Assembly: GCF_002099425.1 (NCBI RefSeq)
Contig: NW_018344333.1
Location: 1 to 64,000, forward strand
Source of the DNA: Phascolarctos cinereus
Lineage: Eukaryota; Chordata; Mammalia; Diprotodontia; Phascolarctidae
Direction of reading: 5' to 3'
DNA length: 64,000 nucleotides
In this document: positions 33,880-46,584 of the stretch, in pieces
How positions within the stretch are numbered: position 1 is the first letter of the stretch
How the letters are laid out: every line of letters starts with the position of its first letter
Notes under the pieces: model-generated
Told to the model about the DNA's origin: nothing
What the model saw: only the letters and a program-made list of their open reading frames with translations
The model's database searches: none
Program-made: the position numbers and the translations under genes

Positions 33880-35965
33880 AGCATTGGCTGTAAATATAGT
33901 CCTGTAGGATATAAAATAAATCCACAAAAATCATCAGCATTTGTATATAATACAAATAAATTCCAGAAGGAAGAGAGAAAGAGAAGTTCCATTTCAAACT
34001 GGTGTAGAATGTATTAAATTCCTGAGAGTATATCTTCAAAGAAAAACAAAAGAACCATATAAATACAACTACCAACTGCAAATAAAGACAGCCTTAAATA
34101 ATTGGAGAAATATTAATTGACCATGGGTAGGAAAAGTCAGTATAATAAAAATGGAAATATAACCTAAATTAATTTACTGTAATACCAATAAAACCACAAA
34201 AGGATTACTTTTTAGGACTAAAAAAATATTAATGAAATTCTTACGAAAGAAGAAAAAGTTCAAGAATCTGAAGGGAAATAATGAAAAGGAATGGTAATAT
34301 AGGGAGACTAATAGAGCCAGATCTCAAACTGGATTACAAATAAGTAATTTTTTAAAAATTTGGTACTGGTTAAGAAGTAGAGATGCATTAGTGGAATGGA
34401 TTGGATACACAGCATATGCAAGAATATGTATCTAATGGGTAAACAGAACGACTCCCACTACTGAGATAAAGATGCAGTATTAAAAAAATTTCTGGAAAAA
34501 TTGGACAGTGATATTTAAGAAATAAGATTTGGACTAAATACTAAGTTCCACATAGACATATGACCTAGATATAAAATGTGACATCATGAACTAATTAATG
34601 AAATACAGAAAACAATTACCTCTTGGATCCATAAATATGAGAAAAACCCTTGACTGAACAAAGAATAGAGAGGATCACAAAAGATAATGTGGTTAATCTG
34701 ATTATCTAGAATTTTAAAAGTTTTTGCACAAATAAATCTAATAAAGCTAAGATTAAATTAACAGGGGAAAAATCTTTGAGGTAAATTTCTCCAATAAAGG
34801 TTTCATTTCCAAGATATATAAGGAACTGATTCAAATTTATAAGAAAAAGTCATATTCCAATTAACAAATGTTCTAAGAATATGAAGAAGCTCTTAAGGGA
34901 ATAAAGTCAGATTATCTATAGCCATATTAAATTAAGCAATGTTCCACATCAGCACTAATTAGAGAAATGCAAATTAAAGCCATTCTGAGATTTTACTTCT
35001 CACCCATAAGAGTGGCAAACAGAAAAAAAATAATAAAATGATAACTGGTGTTAGGACTATTGGTTGAACTATGAATAGATACAACCATGTTGTCAGGCAA
35101 TTTGGAATTATACACAAAATGATACTAAACAGGAGATGCTCTTTGATCCAGCTATGCCACTGCTAGGCCTATACCTGAAAGAAATTTAAAATAAAAATGC
35201 AAAAGGTCCTTTATGTTTGTAGCAGCTCTATTCTTTTGTGGTAGGAAAAAACCCAACAACAACAATGAACAATCTCCCTGAAAACTGAGGCAATGATTGT
35301 CAGTTGAGGAATGGTAGAATAAGCTGTGTAGTATAAATGTGATTTACTACTATTGTACTGTAAAAAATGATGAAATAATCAAAAAGACATGGAAAGACTT
35401 TTATGAACTAACATAGACTGCAATAAGCAAAGCCACAATGATATATACTGTAACATTATGGTGATAAAAATGAACATTTTGAAGGCTTATATAAAATAAT
35501 GAAGAATTTAATAAAAAGAATCAGAATAATTTATGCAGTAATTAGTAATACTATAAAAACAATTTCAAAAGGCATAAGAATTATGGCCAGTAAAATGACT
35601 ACTCCAAATTCCAAAGGAGAAATGATGACACAATATATCCATGACAGAGAGGTGATGGATTTTGAATGCAGAGTAAGATATATGCACACACACACATAGT
35701 CATTCAGAGAGTTGGTTTTGCTTGACTATGCATATTTGTTACAAGAAATATGTTTTTTTTATCACAATATTGTGGGGCTTGGGAAGGAGAGGCAAGAGAT
35801 TTCTATGAATTAAAAAAGTAGAGAGGTGGCAAGGTTGCTCTAAGTATGAAAAATATACTTTCAGATGAGGTCGCTGAATTGTTTTACTTAACCACTTTTT
35901 GGTTTATTATTAGATAACTCTCATGGAGTGATTGTAATGTGAAAACGTTTGTAATGTAAGAACAA
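33880..35965 (+). mobile_element. Older L1 LINE, ORF2 rear and 3'UTR
   Basis: Sense L1 beginning just behind the RT catalytic box. ATAATACAAATAAATTCCAGAAG is followed by AATTCCTGAGAGTATA, TTAAATAATTGGAGAAATATT and GACCATGGGTAGG. Later come CTCTTTGATCCAGCTATGCC, CTAGGCCTATACCTGAAAG and a 3'UTR with TTTTCAGATGAGGTCGCTG at about 35852. Dense stops and indels make it much older than the L1 at 57.2 kb. Confidence 0.87.
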
Positions 35966-36494
35966 ATGACGTCAACTAATTTTTTTAAACAAGTCCTCTT
36001 TTATTTCAATTCTGATTGAGATATTTCTTAACCCCATATCTCCCAAGGAGTAAACCTCAATTTTTCTTAAATCTCTGAAAAAAATTAGCAGTTTATACTT
36101 TGGGAATGGCTTCACTTTTAATGAAATTCTTGCAGCTACCCTCTCTGAGAAGATGCTTATTTTAAAAATCATGTATAATTTCTATATTTTTTGGTTGAAG
36201 CTTTCATTATGGTTCTGTTAAATATCTCTTATGGGAGAGGATTAAGAACCATTTTGTGTTTTAAAATATAATAAACAGTGTTTCTTTGTTATGTATCTCT
36301 TGCTTTCATTTGAGAAGAAATTAATCATTTAATGGTTTGAATTTCTTAGAAATGGTCATTGACTTTATAATTTTAACTTCATGTGATTTTTTTTTTAATT
36401 TGTATCCTTCAACTTATAATGTACTGTGGAGTTTTTTTTTTCCAAGAAAATATAAGAGAAGATGCGTAGGCACTATTCTTTAGGAAGCAACCTT
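35966..36494. other. Unassigned stretch
   Basis: Nothing recognised. Confidence 0.4.
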
Positions 36495-37290
36495 CTCGTG
36501 ATATCTAAAAAATAAAAATAAGGGATAAGAGAGGATTATAATGGTAGAAGGAGAAAGGGAGAGGTAAAATGGGGTAAATTATCTCACATAAAAACAGACA
36601 AGAAAAAGCTTTTACAGTGGAGAGGAAGTGGGGTAGGGTGAGAGGGAATGAGTGAATTTTATTCTCATTGGATTTGGCTTAAGGAAAGAATAACATACAC
36701 ACTCAATTGGGTATGGAAATCTATCTTACCCTACAGGAAAATGGGGAAGGGGAGAGGATAAGAGAAGGGAGGGATGAAAGATGGGAGGGTAGTTTGGGTG
36801 CGGCGGTAATCAGAAGCAAACACTTCTAAGGAGTGATAGGTTCGAAAACAAACGGAGCAGGATAAGATGAAGGGAAATATAGTTAGTTTTTCACAACGTG
36901 ACTACTATGGAAGTGTTAGGCATCACTACACAAATATAACTGTGTCAAGTTGCTTGCCATCTCAATGAGGGTGGGTGAGGAGGGAAGAAAGGAGAAAATT
37001 TGGAACACAAAGCTTTAAAAACACATGTTAAAAATTATTTTTACAAGCAAATGGGAAATAAGACATACAGTAATGGGGTATAGAAATCTATCCTGCCTTA
37101 TAGGAAAATAGAAGGGGAAGGGGATAAGAGAAGGAAGGGGTGATAGAAGGGAGGGTAGGTTAGGGGAAGGGATATTTAGAATGCACACCATCTTGGAGTG
37201 GAGGGAGGGGTGAGATGGGGAGAAAATTTGGAACTCAAAATCTTGTGGAAATGAATGTTGAAAACTAAAAATAATTAAAAAAAATAAGCT
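36495..37290 (+). mobile_element. HAL1-like LINE 3' end with internal tandem duplication
   Basis: A purine-rich 3' region present twice in tandem: TACAGGAAAATGGGGAAGG at 36732 and TATAGGAAAATAGAAGG about 367 bp later. Both are followed by GATAAGAGAAGG.AGGG and GGGAGGGTAG. It ends GGAACTCAAAATCTTGTGG, AATGTTGAAAACTAAAAATAATT and an A-rich tail. It is the sense counterpart of 31690-32600. Confidence 0.85.
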
Positions 37291-37304
37291 TCCTTCTCCC
37301 ACTC

Positions 37305-37590
37305 ATAAATTATTACTGTGGCCTCCATTTTTGGAAGGGCCCAAACTAGTCTTTATTTCCTTGTTGCCCCTATGCCTGGTTTTTTAACTTTTAATGCATG
37401 CTCTTGTCCAAGTTGCCTCCCATTTTCCCCTCTTATTCTTCAGCTTTTCACCTCCATTTTGGGTATTATCTTCCTCTTTTGAGTTTTAGCAACCTGAGAA
37501 TATACCATCTTTATGCTTGTATTTGTTCCCAAGCACTTAACACAGTGCCTGACATGTAGTCCATGCTTAAATAAATGCTTGTTTCCTTCC
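37305..37590 (+). repeat. L2 LINE 3' end
   Basis: It shows GTCCAAGTTGCCTCCCATTTTCC, CACTTAACACAGTGCCTGACATG and TAGTCCATGCTTAAATAAATG. Confidence 0.8.
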
Positions 37591-37639
37591 TTTTACAAAA
37601 GGGAAAAGAAATGTATACAATCTACATGTAGACCTTAAC

Positions 37640-37810
37640 ATGCCAGCTGTTTGAGGCTGGGCAAATCATTTAACTTATCTCAGTCTGAGTTTCCTTGCAT
37701 GGAAAATGATCACAATAATAGCACTGCAATAATAAAAAGATTATTATGAGGATAAAATAATATAACATAACGAAAGTGTTTTGTATAAGTTAAAGTGCTA
37801 TATAAACACA
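37640..37810 (+). repeat. MIR/THER SINE, 3' half
   Basis: It shows GCTGGGCAAATCATTTAAC, TTATCTCAGTCTGAGTTTCC and GTTAAAGTGCTATATAAACAC. An (ACC)n-like tract follows (37805-37875). Confidence 0.8.
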
Positions 37811-37875
37811 GCTACCACCATTACTAGAACCACTATTAATATTACCACCATCACACCACCACACTACCACCACCA
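37805..37875. repeat. (ACC)n-type microsatellite
   Basis: An imperfect CCA/ACT tract that grew from the end of the preceding SINE. Confidence 0.7.
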
Positions 37876-37944
37876 CTACTAAAGTAGTATTATCCAATTC
37901 TACAGCCTGTGTTCCTCATTTCATTTTTTATTATTCATTAGAAA

Positions 37945-38098
37945 TGAAGGTGGTGTAGTACAGAGGAGAAAACACAACATCTAGAATCAGAGGACATAAT
38001 TTTAAATCTTGTCTTTACACTTAAAACTTGTGGGAGTATGGATTGGACAAGATAGACTAAGAGCCCTTCTAGCTCTACACATATGATTTTATGATCCT
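37945..38098 (+). repeat. MIR SINE
   Basis: It shows GGTGGTGTAGTACAGAGGAG, CATCTAGAATCAGAGGAC, ATTGGACAAGATAGACTAAGAG and CCCTTCTAGCTCTACACATATG. Confidence 0.75.
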
Positions 38099-38109
38099 AC
38101 TCTCTTAAA

Positions 38110-38975
38110 AGGATTTATGAGAGTTATTGTACAAGGCTTTTTATGTTTAGATTGCTTATTCATTTGTGGCTAAATGTGCCATATAGAATAAATTTCTGTT
38201 TTAAATTTATTTTGTTTTGTAATTTTCCTAGTGATTTTTATCAAAGGGGGAATATTTATCTTAGTAATTGTTAGATTTATTGGGCATAGGACTATTGTGT
38301 TTAATTTCTTTTAATTTTGGATTATTTCATCTGTAGCACAGGCTATTTTTTTTTAATAGTTACCAGTTAGATTTGATGATTTATATCTAATAATATAGTT
38401 GGAAATTTGGTAGTGCTATGTCCCTTTGTTCCTACTTTTTTCATCAGTTCTCTTGAGATTCTACATATTTTGTTCTTCTACATGAATATTGTTGGCATTT
38501 TGTTTAACTCATAACCTAACTCCTTGATAGGTTCATTAGTGTGCTACTAATCACATTTTTAAATCCAAGAGTATCATAAATCCTTTTATATTGTCCTCAC
38601 CCAACTTTCAATAATGAAGGCTCTCCAAAGTCTTTATTTATATAAAAAGTGTTTTAATAGTATTGAATTTGATTACCACGTTACTTTACCCCAAAGTTAG
38701 GATACAGTTTTATTTATATAAGTTTTGCATCTTGATGTGTTGTTTAAAACATTTGTGCATTTTGTACTTATTTTAATGGATATTGACTATTATTTCTTCC
38801 TAAATGTTATTATTTTGTAGAAATTCTTATTATTTTTTATGGATTCATTTTGGATCCAGGTATTTTAAAGACACAATAAATTACCTTGATTACTTTCTTT
38901 ATTGATTCTCTGTGGTTTTCTGAGCAAACTGTCATGACATCGACAAATGGGGATAGTTTTGACTCAACACAATAC
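38110..38975 (-). mobile_element. Old L1 ORF2 fragment, antisense
   Basis: The reverse of the L1 RT region: TTTTTCATCAGTTCTCTTGAG, CTTTATTTATATAAAAAGTGTTTTAAT and TTCTGAGCAAACTGTCATGACATCGACAAATGGGGATAG. The last block is the reverse of the diverged YADD/FADD catalytic region. One of the most eroded L1s here. Confidence 0.72.
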
Positions 38976-39234
38976 AGTCAGAGTGATTTTTCTTAAGTAC
39001 AGATACGACCATATCACTTAATAAAGTGCAGTGTTCCATATTGACTCTAGGATAAAATAGAAATTCTATTTAACTTCTGCAACTCTTCCTGTAAATTGTG
39101 ATTTAGCTAAACTGACCTGTTTCTATTCTTCACTCCCAGCACTCCACCTTGTTGAGTGTATTGGTCTTTCACAATCCCTGGGAAGAACTATTTTGCCTAT
39201 CTTCCTTATAGAACCATCCTTTTCCTTTAAGACA

Positions 39235-39925
39235 CATATACATATCCTTTGATTTAGCAATACTATTACTAGGGCTGCATTCCAAGGCAATCATAAAATA
39301 GGGAAATATTTATAGTAGCTTTTTTTTTTTTGTGTGGTGGCCAAGAATTGGAAATCGAGAGGATGCCCATCAATTGGGGAATGGCTGAACAAGTTGTGAT
39401 ATATGAACAGAATGGAATACCATTATTCTATAAGAAATGATGGGCAGAGAGATTTCAGAAAAAAGCTGGGAAAACTTACATGAACTGATGCTGAGTGAAG
39501 TCAGCAGAACCAGAACATTGTACACAGTAACAACAACATTGTGTGATGATCAACTATGATAGACTTAGCTCTTCTCAGCAATGCAATAATCCAAGACAAT
39601 ACCATGGTTCTTGTGATGGAAAATGATGGTCACATTCAGAGAAAGAATTGTGGATTCTGAATGCAGATTCGATCTGCATATTTTTTTTTTCCTTCTCATG
39701 GTTTTTCCATTTTGTTCTGGGTCTTCTTTAACAACATGACTAATATGGAACTACGTTTAACATGATTTCATATTGTATCCTGTATCAGATTGTTTCTGTT
39801 TTGGGAAGGTGGGGAGGGAAGGGAGAAAGGGAGAAAAATTGGAACTCAAAATTTTACAAAGATAAATGTTGAAAACTATCTTTTTATGTGATTGGAAAAA
39901 ATGAAATAGTATTAAATAAAAAAGA
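39235..39925 (+). mobile_element. L1 LINE 3' end
   Basis: Sense L1: ATCCTTTGATTTAGCAATAC, GCCAAGAATTGGAAATCG, GGATGCCCATCAATTGGGG, TGATGCTGAGTGAAGTCAGC and AACAACATTGTGTGATGATC. Then a 3'UTR (TGGGGAGGGAAGGGAG, GGAACTCAAAATTTTAC, AATGTTGAAAACTA) and an A-rich end. It is the best-kept short L1 3' end in the window. Confidence 0.92.
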
Positions 39926-40639
39926 CAGTTTAAATACCAGCTTCTACATAAGAGGTTCTTAATCTTTTCTTTTGTCATGAACTTTTTAGGCAGTATAGTG
40001 TACCTTACAGACTTTATCAGGATAATATATTTAAATTCATGAAATAAAACACATAGGAGAGGATTCTGGGAAGATAGTGAAGTAGGTTAGAAAATTCCAA
40101 GCTCTCAAAATTTTCCCACATAAATGAGATAAAACAGCACCTTAAGCTGAACAAAGTGTAGGTTAAAAAAATATAAGAATAGGGGAACAATAGGAGTCTT
40201 CCTGGGACAATTAAAGATTAGAAGAAAAATCCCAGGGAGAATTTTGGTCCTTGTGAAGAGTGAACACCTGCAGGATAGGGTCCAGGTTAACGAATGGCAA
40301 GCTCTGCAGTTAGCTGGTTTGGGAAGCTGCCTTGGCCCCAGCTACAGGACTTTATACTCCTGGGATGGTGAGGGGAGTTAGGTGTCTTTGCCAGGGAAGA
40401 TCAAAGGAACCTCTGCTGACAGGGAATAACAGACCCAGCTGTTCTCTGGAGAATGGTGTGGCAAGAAGGAATCAGCACACACCGTGTAAGTGCAGAAGCA
40501 GTGGGGCAGAATGCCTCTGACTGTGGGCACTTTCAGAAGGCTGGAGGTTTGGCTTTGGTTCCAGGCTAGAGGGTAGAACTGAAGATCTGAGGCAAGAGGC
40601 ACCATGCCCCATACCCTAGGGCTAGAGGTGATTACCCAA

Positions 40640-41560
40640 ATTAAGGTATTGCTACCAAAAAAAAAAGGACAGGCAAAGGAGAAGGAATCCAACCATAGAA
40701 AGTTATTATGGAAATAGAGAAGACCAGGATTCATCATCAGAAGAGGATATTGAAGCAAAGAAGCCCTCTTCTACCTAAAAGGGTAATGTTGAATGGTCAC
40801 TTGCCCCAAAAGAAATTATAGAAGAACTTAAAAAAAGACTCTAAAAATCAAATGGGAGAGATGGAGGAAAAATTTTAAAAACAGAGAATAATCCAAGAAA
40901 AACAAGAGTATGAAAAGAAAGTCAACCAATTAGAAAAAGAGATCTGAATCTTAAGGAAGAAAGTGACACCTTAAAAATTATAATTGGGCAAGGCGAAGCC
41001 AGTGAAGTTACAAGAGATCAAGAAATAATTAAACAAAATATAAAGAATAAAAAAATAAGAGAGAAAGTAAAACATCTTATAAGAAAAACAACTGACCTAA
41101 AAAGCAGATCAAGAAGAGAAAACATAACAATAATCAGACTACCTGAAAGGTATAATAAAAAAAAATGAATCTTGATACAGTAATACAAGAAATAATTAAA
41201 GAAAATTGTACTGAAGCATTAGAATGGGGGGGGGAGTAGAAATAGAAAAAAATCCATTGATCACCACCTGAAAGAGAGTCTATGAGGAAAACTCATGGGA
41301 ATATTATAGTCAAATTCTGAAAACCCCCTGCTCAAGGATAAATATAAAAAGCAACAAGAAAAAAAATAAATATGATGGCACCACTATTAGAATCACAGAA
41401 GACCTAGCAGCAGAGACCCTAAAGGACTGCAGGTCTTGGAACACTATATATTTAAGAGAAAAGAACTGGGGATCTTGCTGAAAATGTCATACCCAGCAAA
41501 GTTAAGCATAATCCTGAATGAAAAAAAAATGGACCTTTGATCAACTGTCATATTTTCAAG
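40640..41560 (+). pseudogene. L1/HAL1 ORF1 remnant, strongly decayed
   Basis: A coiled-coil-like charged region (40820-41080) is followed by the block equivalent to SRR(D/E)N(V/I)..I.LPE at about 41110-41150. Next comes the TLKD(C/Y)R.WN block at about 41418-41447, then the ORF1 end near 41500. Stops and shifts occur throughout, so no protein can be made. Confidence 0.75.
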
Positions 41561-42225
41561 TCTTTGTTTAAAAAAAACACTAAACTTAATAGATTTGACA
41601 TACAAGAGCTAAGAGAAAAATAAAGTACATACCAAAGACTGATTATAAGGGATTCAATAAGGACAGACCATTTACCTTTCATATATGTAAAATGCAAAAT
41701 GCATGTCTAAGATTGTCGTTAGTAATTGGGTAGTTTGTAAGAAAGATTGAGGTAGACCTGGGTATGATATGATTTTAAAAAGTAAAAACATCTAGGAACA
41801 GCTAAATAGAGTAATTATTTTATACAAATGAGATGCAAGAGGAAGAATAAATATAGAAAAATTAGGTGTGGGAGGAGGGCTGGTAGTTCTGGTAACCTAC
41901 TTTATCAGGAATGGGTTTTAGAGGGAACAATACATATACATTTAGAAGAGTATAAATGTCTTCTAAGTTCAGAATGAACAAAACGGTAAGGGGATAGGGA
42001 GGGGAGAGGAGACAAGGGAGGGATTTCCAGAGGACAGGGAGAGGGAATAGGTTAAAGGAGGAGTAGAGAAGGGTATTTACATCAATGGGAATGGAAGGAT
42101 AGGAGAGTAGGCTAAGTAATAGGAGGGCAAGGTATCCGGGTAGAAGTAGAGGCGTCAGGAGGGAGAGGAAACAATATATGCACAAACATAAAAACAAAAA
42201 TCAGGAGTAGAATTTGTTAGAGAAA

Positions 42226-42228
<3 letters not shown>

Positions 42229-42272
<44 letters not shown>
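42229..42272. repeat. (TG)22 microsatellite
   Basis: Pure TG dinucleotide tract. Confidence 0.97.
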
Positions 42273-42274
<2 letters not shown>

Positions 42275-42384
42275 AAAAAACAAATTTATGTATCTCAGTT
42301 TAAGAACACTATTCTACATGATACCTTTCTTAATTGCCTAAATTGCTAAGTTCCTCCTTCCCAAACTACTTTGTATATAACCAT

Positions 42385-42575
42385 TTTGTATTTACTTGTA
42401 TTTAGCTTCTTTATATTTATTTTGTATATTCAAATTCATGTAGCTATTATTTCCACCTTAAGAATGTAATTATCTTGTGAGTGGCAAATATTTCATGTAT
42501 TGTATTTGTAATCTCTTGAGTCTAACATAGCTCTTGGCACCTTGAAGGTACTTATTAAAGGTTTGCCAATTGATC
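42385..42575 (+). repeat. Probable L2 LINE 3' end
   Basis: It shows ACCTTAAGAATGTAATTATCTTGTGAG, AACATAGCTCTTGGCACCTTG and AAGGTACTTATTAAAGG. Diverged. Confidence 0.6.
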
Positions 42576-42844
42576 AACTGACTGATTGACTGAACTTTAA
42601 TTTTTGCTCTTGTCTCAGTGCTATAGCTAATATTTCTGGTACTATGTCAGGTAATAGAAGAGAGAGATGGGATCATTTCTTCCCAAAGCTCCTTTGCAAG
42701 TAATGTTGTCTCTCAGTTTTAGATATTTTTGATTATATTAATGAAAGACTTTTTAATGCCTTTGCATTTAAGGACTTCTACATAAACCAGTGCTGCATTT
42801 TGTTAAAAATGTTTCTGCTTCCATTAATATAAGTAGAGGTAATG

Positions 42845-42960
42845 TGACAGGATGAATGGAAAATCAGCCTTCTGGACACAAATATTCAGTGGGCTGTATG
42901 ATTCTGGAAAAATCAGTTAAACTCTCATTGTCTCAGATTTCTTTCTAAGACTAAGTTGCA
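42845..42960 (+). repeat. Possible MIR remnant
   Basis: Weak SINE-like order: GGAAAATCAGCCTTCTGGAC, ATGATTCTGGAAAAATCAG, TTAAACTCTCATTGTC. Confidence 0.35.
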
Positions 42961-43009
42961 TAGCAAGTGTCATTCTACATTGGTAGAGGGAGTTTCCTAT
43001 ATTAAAAAA

Positions 43010-43127
43010 TCACATATATGTATATGTATGTATATTATATATATATGTATACGTATATGCATATATGTGTGTATATACATATATATATGTGTGTGTGCAT
43101 ATGTATATTATATATGTATGTATATAT
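43010..43127. repeat. (TATATG)n-rich microsatellite
   Basis: Alternating purine-pyrimidine tract. The two overlapping + frames across it are shadows. Confidence 0.9.
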
Positions 43128-43358
43128 GGCAGGTAGTGCAGTGAATAGAGTGCCAGGCGTGGAATCAGTTAGACTTGAGTTCAAATCCAACCTAAGACAC
43201 TAGCTGTGTGACTCTTACAAGTCACTTAATGCTTTTGCCTATTTCATCCTATGTAAAATGAGCTGCAGAAGGAAATGGCAAACCAATACAGTTTTGCCAA
43301 GAAAGCCCTAAATGGGTCATGATAAATCAGACACAATTGAAATATTTGAACAACAAAT
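43128..43358 (+). repeat. MAR1-like tRNA-SINE
   Basis: The head is GGCAGGTAGTGCAGTGAATAG. The body is AAAATGAGCTGCAGAAGG, AAATGGCAAACCAATACAG and TTTTGCCAAGAAAGCCC, ending in (CAA)n-like sequence. Confidence 0.9.
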
Positions 43359-43439
43359 CATACATTATATATGGTATTTGATATACATGGCATATATGTT
43401 ATATATACACATACTTACGTATCTTTTGTTATTTATATA

Positions 43440-44500
43440 ATTAGTTATGGTCATTTTTTTCTAATAATAAATTATTCTTTTATTCCTAGCACAAATACAG
43501 TTTGGTCACTGTGAATAATTTTTTGATTATATTACTACCATATTTTTGTTAAGATGTCATATAAAATTTTATTCATTACTCATATTGATCGTACTCTGCT
43601 TGATCCATCCTAGGTTTATGTATCATCCAATATTTGTCTAATCAAAGGAATTTTCTTTTAATTGTAATATTTTACAGGAATATATTAATAATTCCTTAAA
43701 ATTTTTATATAATTAGCATATAAATATATCTGGGTCATGTATCCACCTGACTTTACCAATTCCCTTTGATAATTCATGCCTTGTTCTATTTCTTCTGTTG
43801 ATATTGGGGTACATAAGTTTTCTTTGTCTTTTCTTTCCTTACTTGAAGTTTTCTATTTTTTAGAGCTACCTAGAATTCGTCTTTTTCCTCTAAGTCTTCA
43901 ATTTTGCTGGCTGTGATTATGTATAGTAGGTGTTCATAATTCTCTTTATATTTCTTGCTGTTCATTTGTAATTTTTTAAAAATTTAGTCATTTAATTTTT
44001 CTTAATCTTAAATAATAAATTTGGCTAATTATAGAGTTTGTCAGTTTTTTGAAAATAGTTCTTGGTTTTACAATTTCCAAAGGCTCTTTACAATTTTAAC
44101 AACTTATTAATGTAATTGTCAGTTTATTGATTTTAAACATTTTTTCTCTTATTTTATTTTTTTAAAAAAATTAGACTATATATATTTTCTCTGAATATTG
44201 CTTTAACTTTGTCTACAAAATACTAATGTTATCATTCTCTTTAATGTAATTATTTTTTTTTAGGATTTGTTCTTTGACTCACTCAGCCAGAAAGCATTAC
44301 TTAGTTTTCTAATTGTATATCTTTTGCTTAGATTTACTATGTCAATTACTATTTTTTTTATTGCATTGGGGTCTGAAAATGACAAATTATATTGTTCTAC
44401 CTCTTAAAATGTTTTTAGGATTTTTTGAACACCTAAGCATATCATCAATGCTTGCAAAGGTGCCTCTGATGCTAGAAATTAAATGCTATTTTTGCAGAAA
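43440..44500 (-). mobile_element. Old L1 ORF2 fragment, antisense
   Basis: The reverse of the L1 endonuclease-RT linker. It includes TTTGTCTACAAAATACTAATGTTATCATTCTC, GGATTTGTTCTTTGACTCAC and TATTGCATTGGGGTCTGAAAATG, which parallel 60.4-60.65 kb. Heavily mutated. Confidence 0.7.
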
Positions 44501-45500
44501 TGATATGTGTGTTTTAGGATGAATGATTTGGCAACATTGTGAAAGATGGGTAAGAAAAAAGGGAGTTCTAAGGCAATGGAAGCAGTTACATGCTGGTTAC
44601 AAATTCTTACTTCAAAGTTTATTTTATTTAAAAACATTCAGTTATAGAACTATTACATTTCATTTAGTAACAGACCAGAACTTCAACTGATCATTCACTG
44701 ATGATGTCTATTAGGTATTTTCAGATAAGTCCAAATAAAAGTTCAGAGAGCATCTGAAATGAGAAGCCCAATTATAATTGATTCTCTAAAAACAGCTGGA
44801 CACTAGAGTAAATTAATGGCTATTCCTCTGCTAAGTATAAACAGGACATGCCATTGGGGAGACTGAAAATGTGTGTTAGGTATGAGGGATACAAGGCTGG
44901 TTAATTAAAACTAACATTACAGTTGATATTTTTGTGGTGCACTTGGGAGGCAGCAGTTAAAGAGATTAAATTTGTTGGTGTTAACAATCTAATTAAAGGG
45001 GAAAGTGCAGTCTTTTGGAGCAATTTAAATGAGGTATCTCTAGTGCAGTCTAAATGATAATGTGGCTTAAGCAGGAATTTGTAAAGTACATGAAATCCAT
45101 AAAGAATAGTAAGAAAAAATCCCCTACTCGTCAAAGATTGGCCTTCACGTTGATGGTCATAAAGGTATTGTTAAAATAAGATTGTCTAGCTATAGCAGGT
45201 TTTAAATTGATTTTGCAGGGGGTATAGTCCCTTTTGTATGATTCAGTGGTATAAGAAACAAAACAACATATCAAAGTTTTTATGATGTCATATATAATAG
45301 ATTTTATTAAACTGGGGTTAAGAAGACTAAAAAAATGTGCGGGAAGGAGTAGGTGAATGAGCTTAGGTAGGTAAGTGGGAAAGAATGGGGAAGGTGTGAA
45401 AAAGAAAATACAGACATACTAGGAGGTTTAATAGTGGAGAAAAGAGTGAAAAGAAAGGAAGCCATCTTTATAACAATGAGAATGAATCATACCATCTCCA
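44501..45500. other. Repeat-poor unassigned stretch
   Basis: About 1 kb with no transposon signature. It has several homeodomain-like TAATTA/TTAATTAAA cores (for example 44900-45000). No ORF with a known domain. It is a candidate for non-coding conserved sequence only in the sense that no repeat explains it. Confidence 0.4.
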
Positions 45501-45504
45501 ATAA

Positions 45505-45635
45505 CGCTACTGCTGCTGATGCTACAGCTACTACAACTATTACTACTATTGCTACTACCACTACTGTTACCACTGTTACTACTACTACTACTACTACTAC
45601 TACTACACTACTACTACTACTAGCTGCTGCTGCTG

Positions 45636-45687
<52 letters not shown>

Positions 45688-45690
45688 TTC
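45505..45690. repeat. (CTA/CTG)n trinucleotide microsatellite
   Basis: About 185 bp of ACT/CTA triplets with embedded GCT/CTG units. The Thr-rich (+) and Val-rich (-) frames here are products of the repeat, not genes. Confidence 0.95.
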
Positions 45691-45734
45691 CTTTTTGTGT
45701 ATTTGTCCAAAGTTTATTCCTCTCATAAGAACTC

Positions 45735-45905
45735 TATGAATTAGGGAATGCAATTATTATTATCACAATTTTATAGATGTGGTATCTCAATCTCAGAGAA
45801 TTTAGGTGACTTTCTCACAATTAGGCAGTTAGCAAATATGAGAAATTGGACCCAAACTCATTTCACAAAAGTTCTGGGGTCTTTCCACTATACTACAGTG
45901 GCTTG
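45735..45905 (-). repeat. MIR/THER SINE, antisense
   Basis: It shows ATTATTATTATCACAATTTTATAG, TTTAGGTGACTTTCTCACAATTAGGC, GAAATTGGACCCAAACTC and TTTCCACTATACTACAGTGGC. Confidence 0.78.
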
Positions 45906-46584
45906 TTGAATCATTAGTGAAAATCAAGCTAGTAAAATTAAAATATACATATTTGATAACTGTCTTGGAATTGTCACAGAAGGCTACTAAACACCAGAAA
46001 TTACTACATATCCAATGCAGTAAAGCATTTACAGGTACAAAGCAATAGAGGATTGTTTATTAGCAGAATATAGTTACTATTAAAACTAATAATGCTTTAA
46101 AAATATCCAATTTGTATCAATTCATGTCAATTTAACCTCTCAGAAGGGACCCAGCTACCTAGAAATATATGGTGCCATTTCTTAACATTGTCTCTCCCCC
46201 TTCTCTCTGTCCATCAAAAAATAGTTCCATCAAGTTTTTATTAAAGTGAGTGAAAAGAAGTGCATTCTATCAGTTCTGTTCTAACCCTATATTCTGCCTC
46301 CAACTCTCTTATTTCTTTTCGGAAATGACATTTAGGTTTCTACTGTATTCTTACTTGAATCTGCTCATATATGCTTACTCTTTCAGGGTTTCCAGGGTCT
46401 GTCTGCTTTTGGCACAATCTTGAGGCCAGTAGGGTTTTACTGCATCATTTCCTTGCCTCAAAGCTCTTGGTGACCCAGTACCCTCCACTTTGACAAAATA
46501 TCAAGTTCTCTACTGTCTTAATGTCCTATCACTTTGCCATAATAATTTACTTATATTTGTCCTATTTTTCTGTAGTCAATAACA
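45906..46584. other. Unassigned stretch
   Basis: Mostly unrecognised. 46380-46560 (GGTTTCCAGGGTCTGTCTGC, CCCAGTACCCTCCACTTTG) may be an eroded L2/CR1 piece, but I cannot support it. Confidence 0.35.

Larger units (their letters stand above)
40055..42272 (+). mobile_element. L1/HAL1 5'UTR and ORF1, sense, ending in a TG tract
   Basis: It starts near 40055 with GAGGATTCTGGGAAGATAGTG, a decayed L1 5' start. A 5'UTR runs to about 40640, then ORF1 to about 41560, then a purine-rich spacer or 3' region (41980-42180) and (TG)n at 42229-42272. No RT sequence is present. Frames at 40332-40520 and 40378-40758 are 5'UTR shadows. Confidence 0.8.

Noticed and set aside
40332-40758. Two overlapping frames (62 and 126 codons)
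   Set aside because: They lie in the 5'UTR of a sense L1/HAL1. GC-richer leader sequence gives long chance frames.
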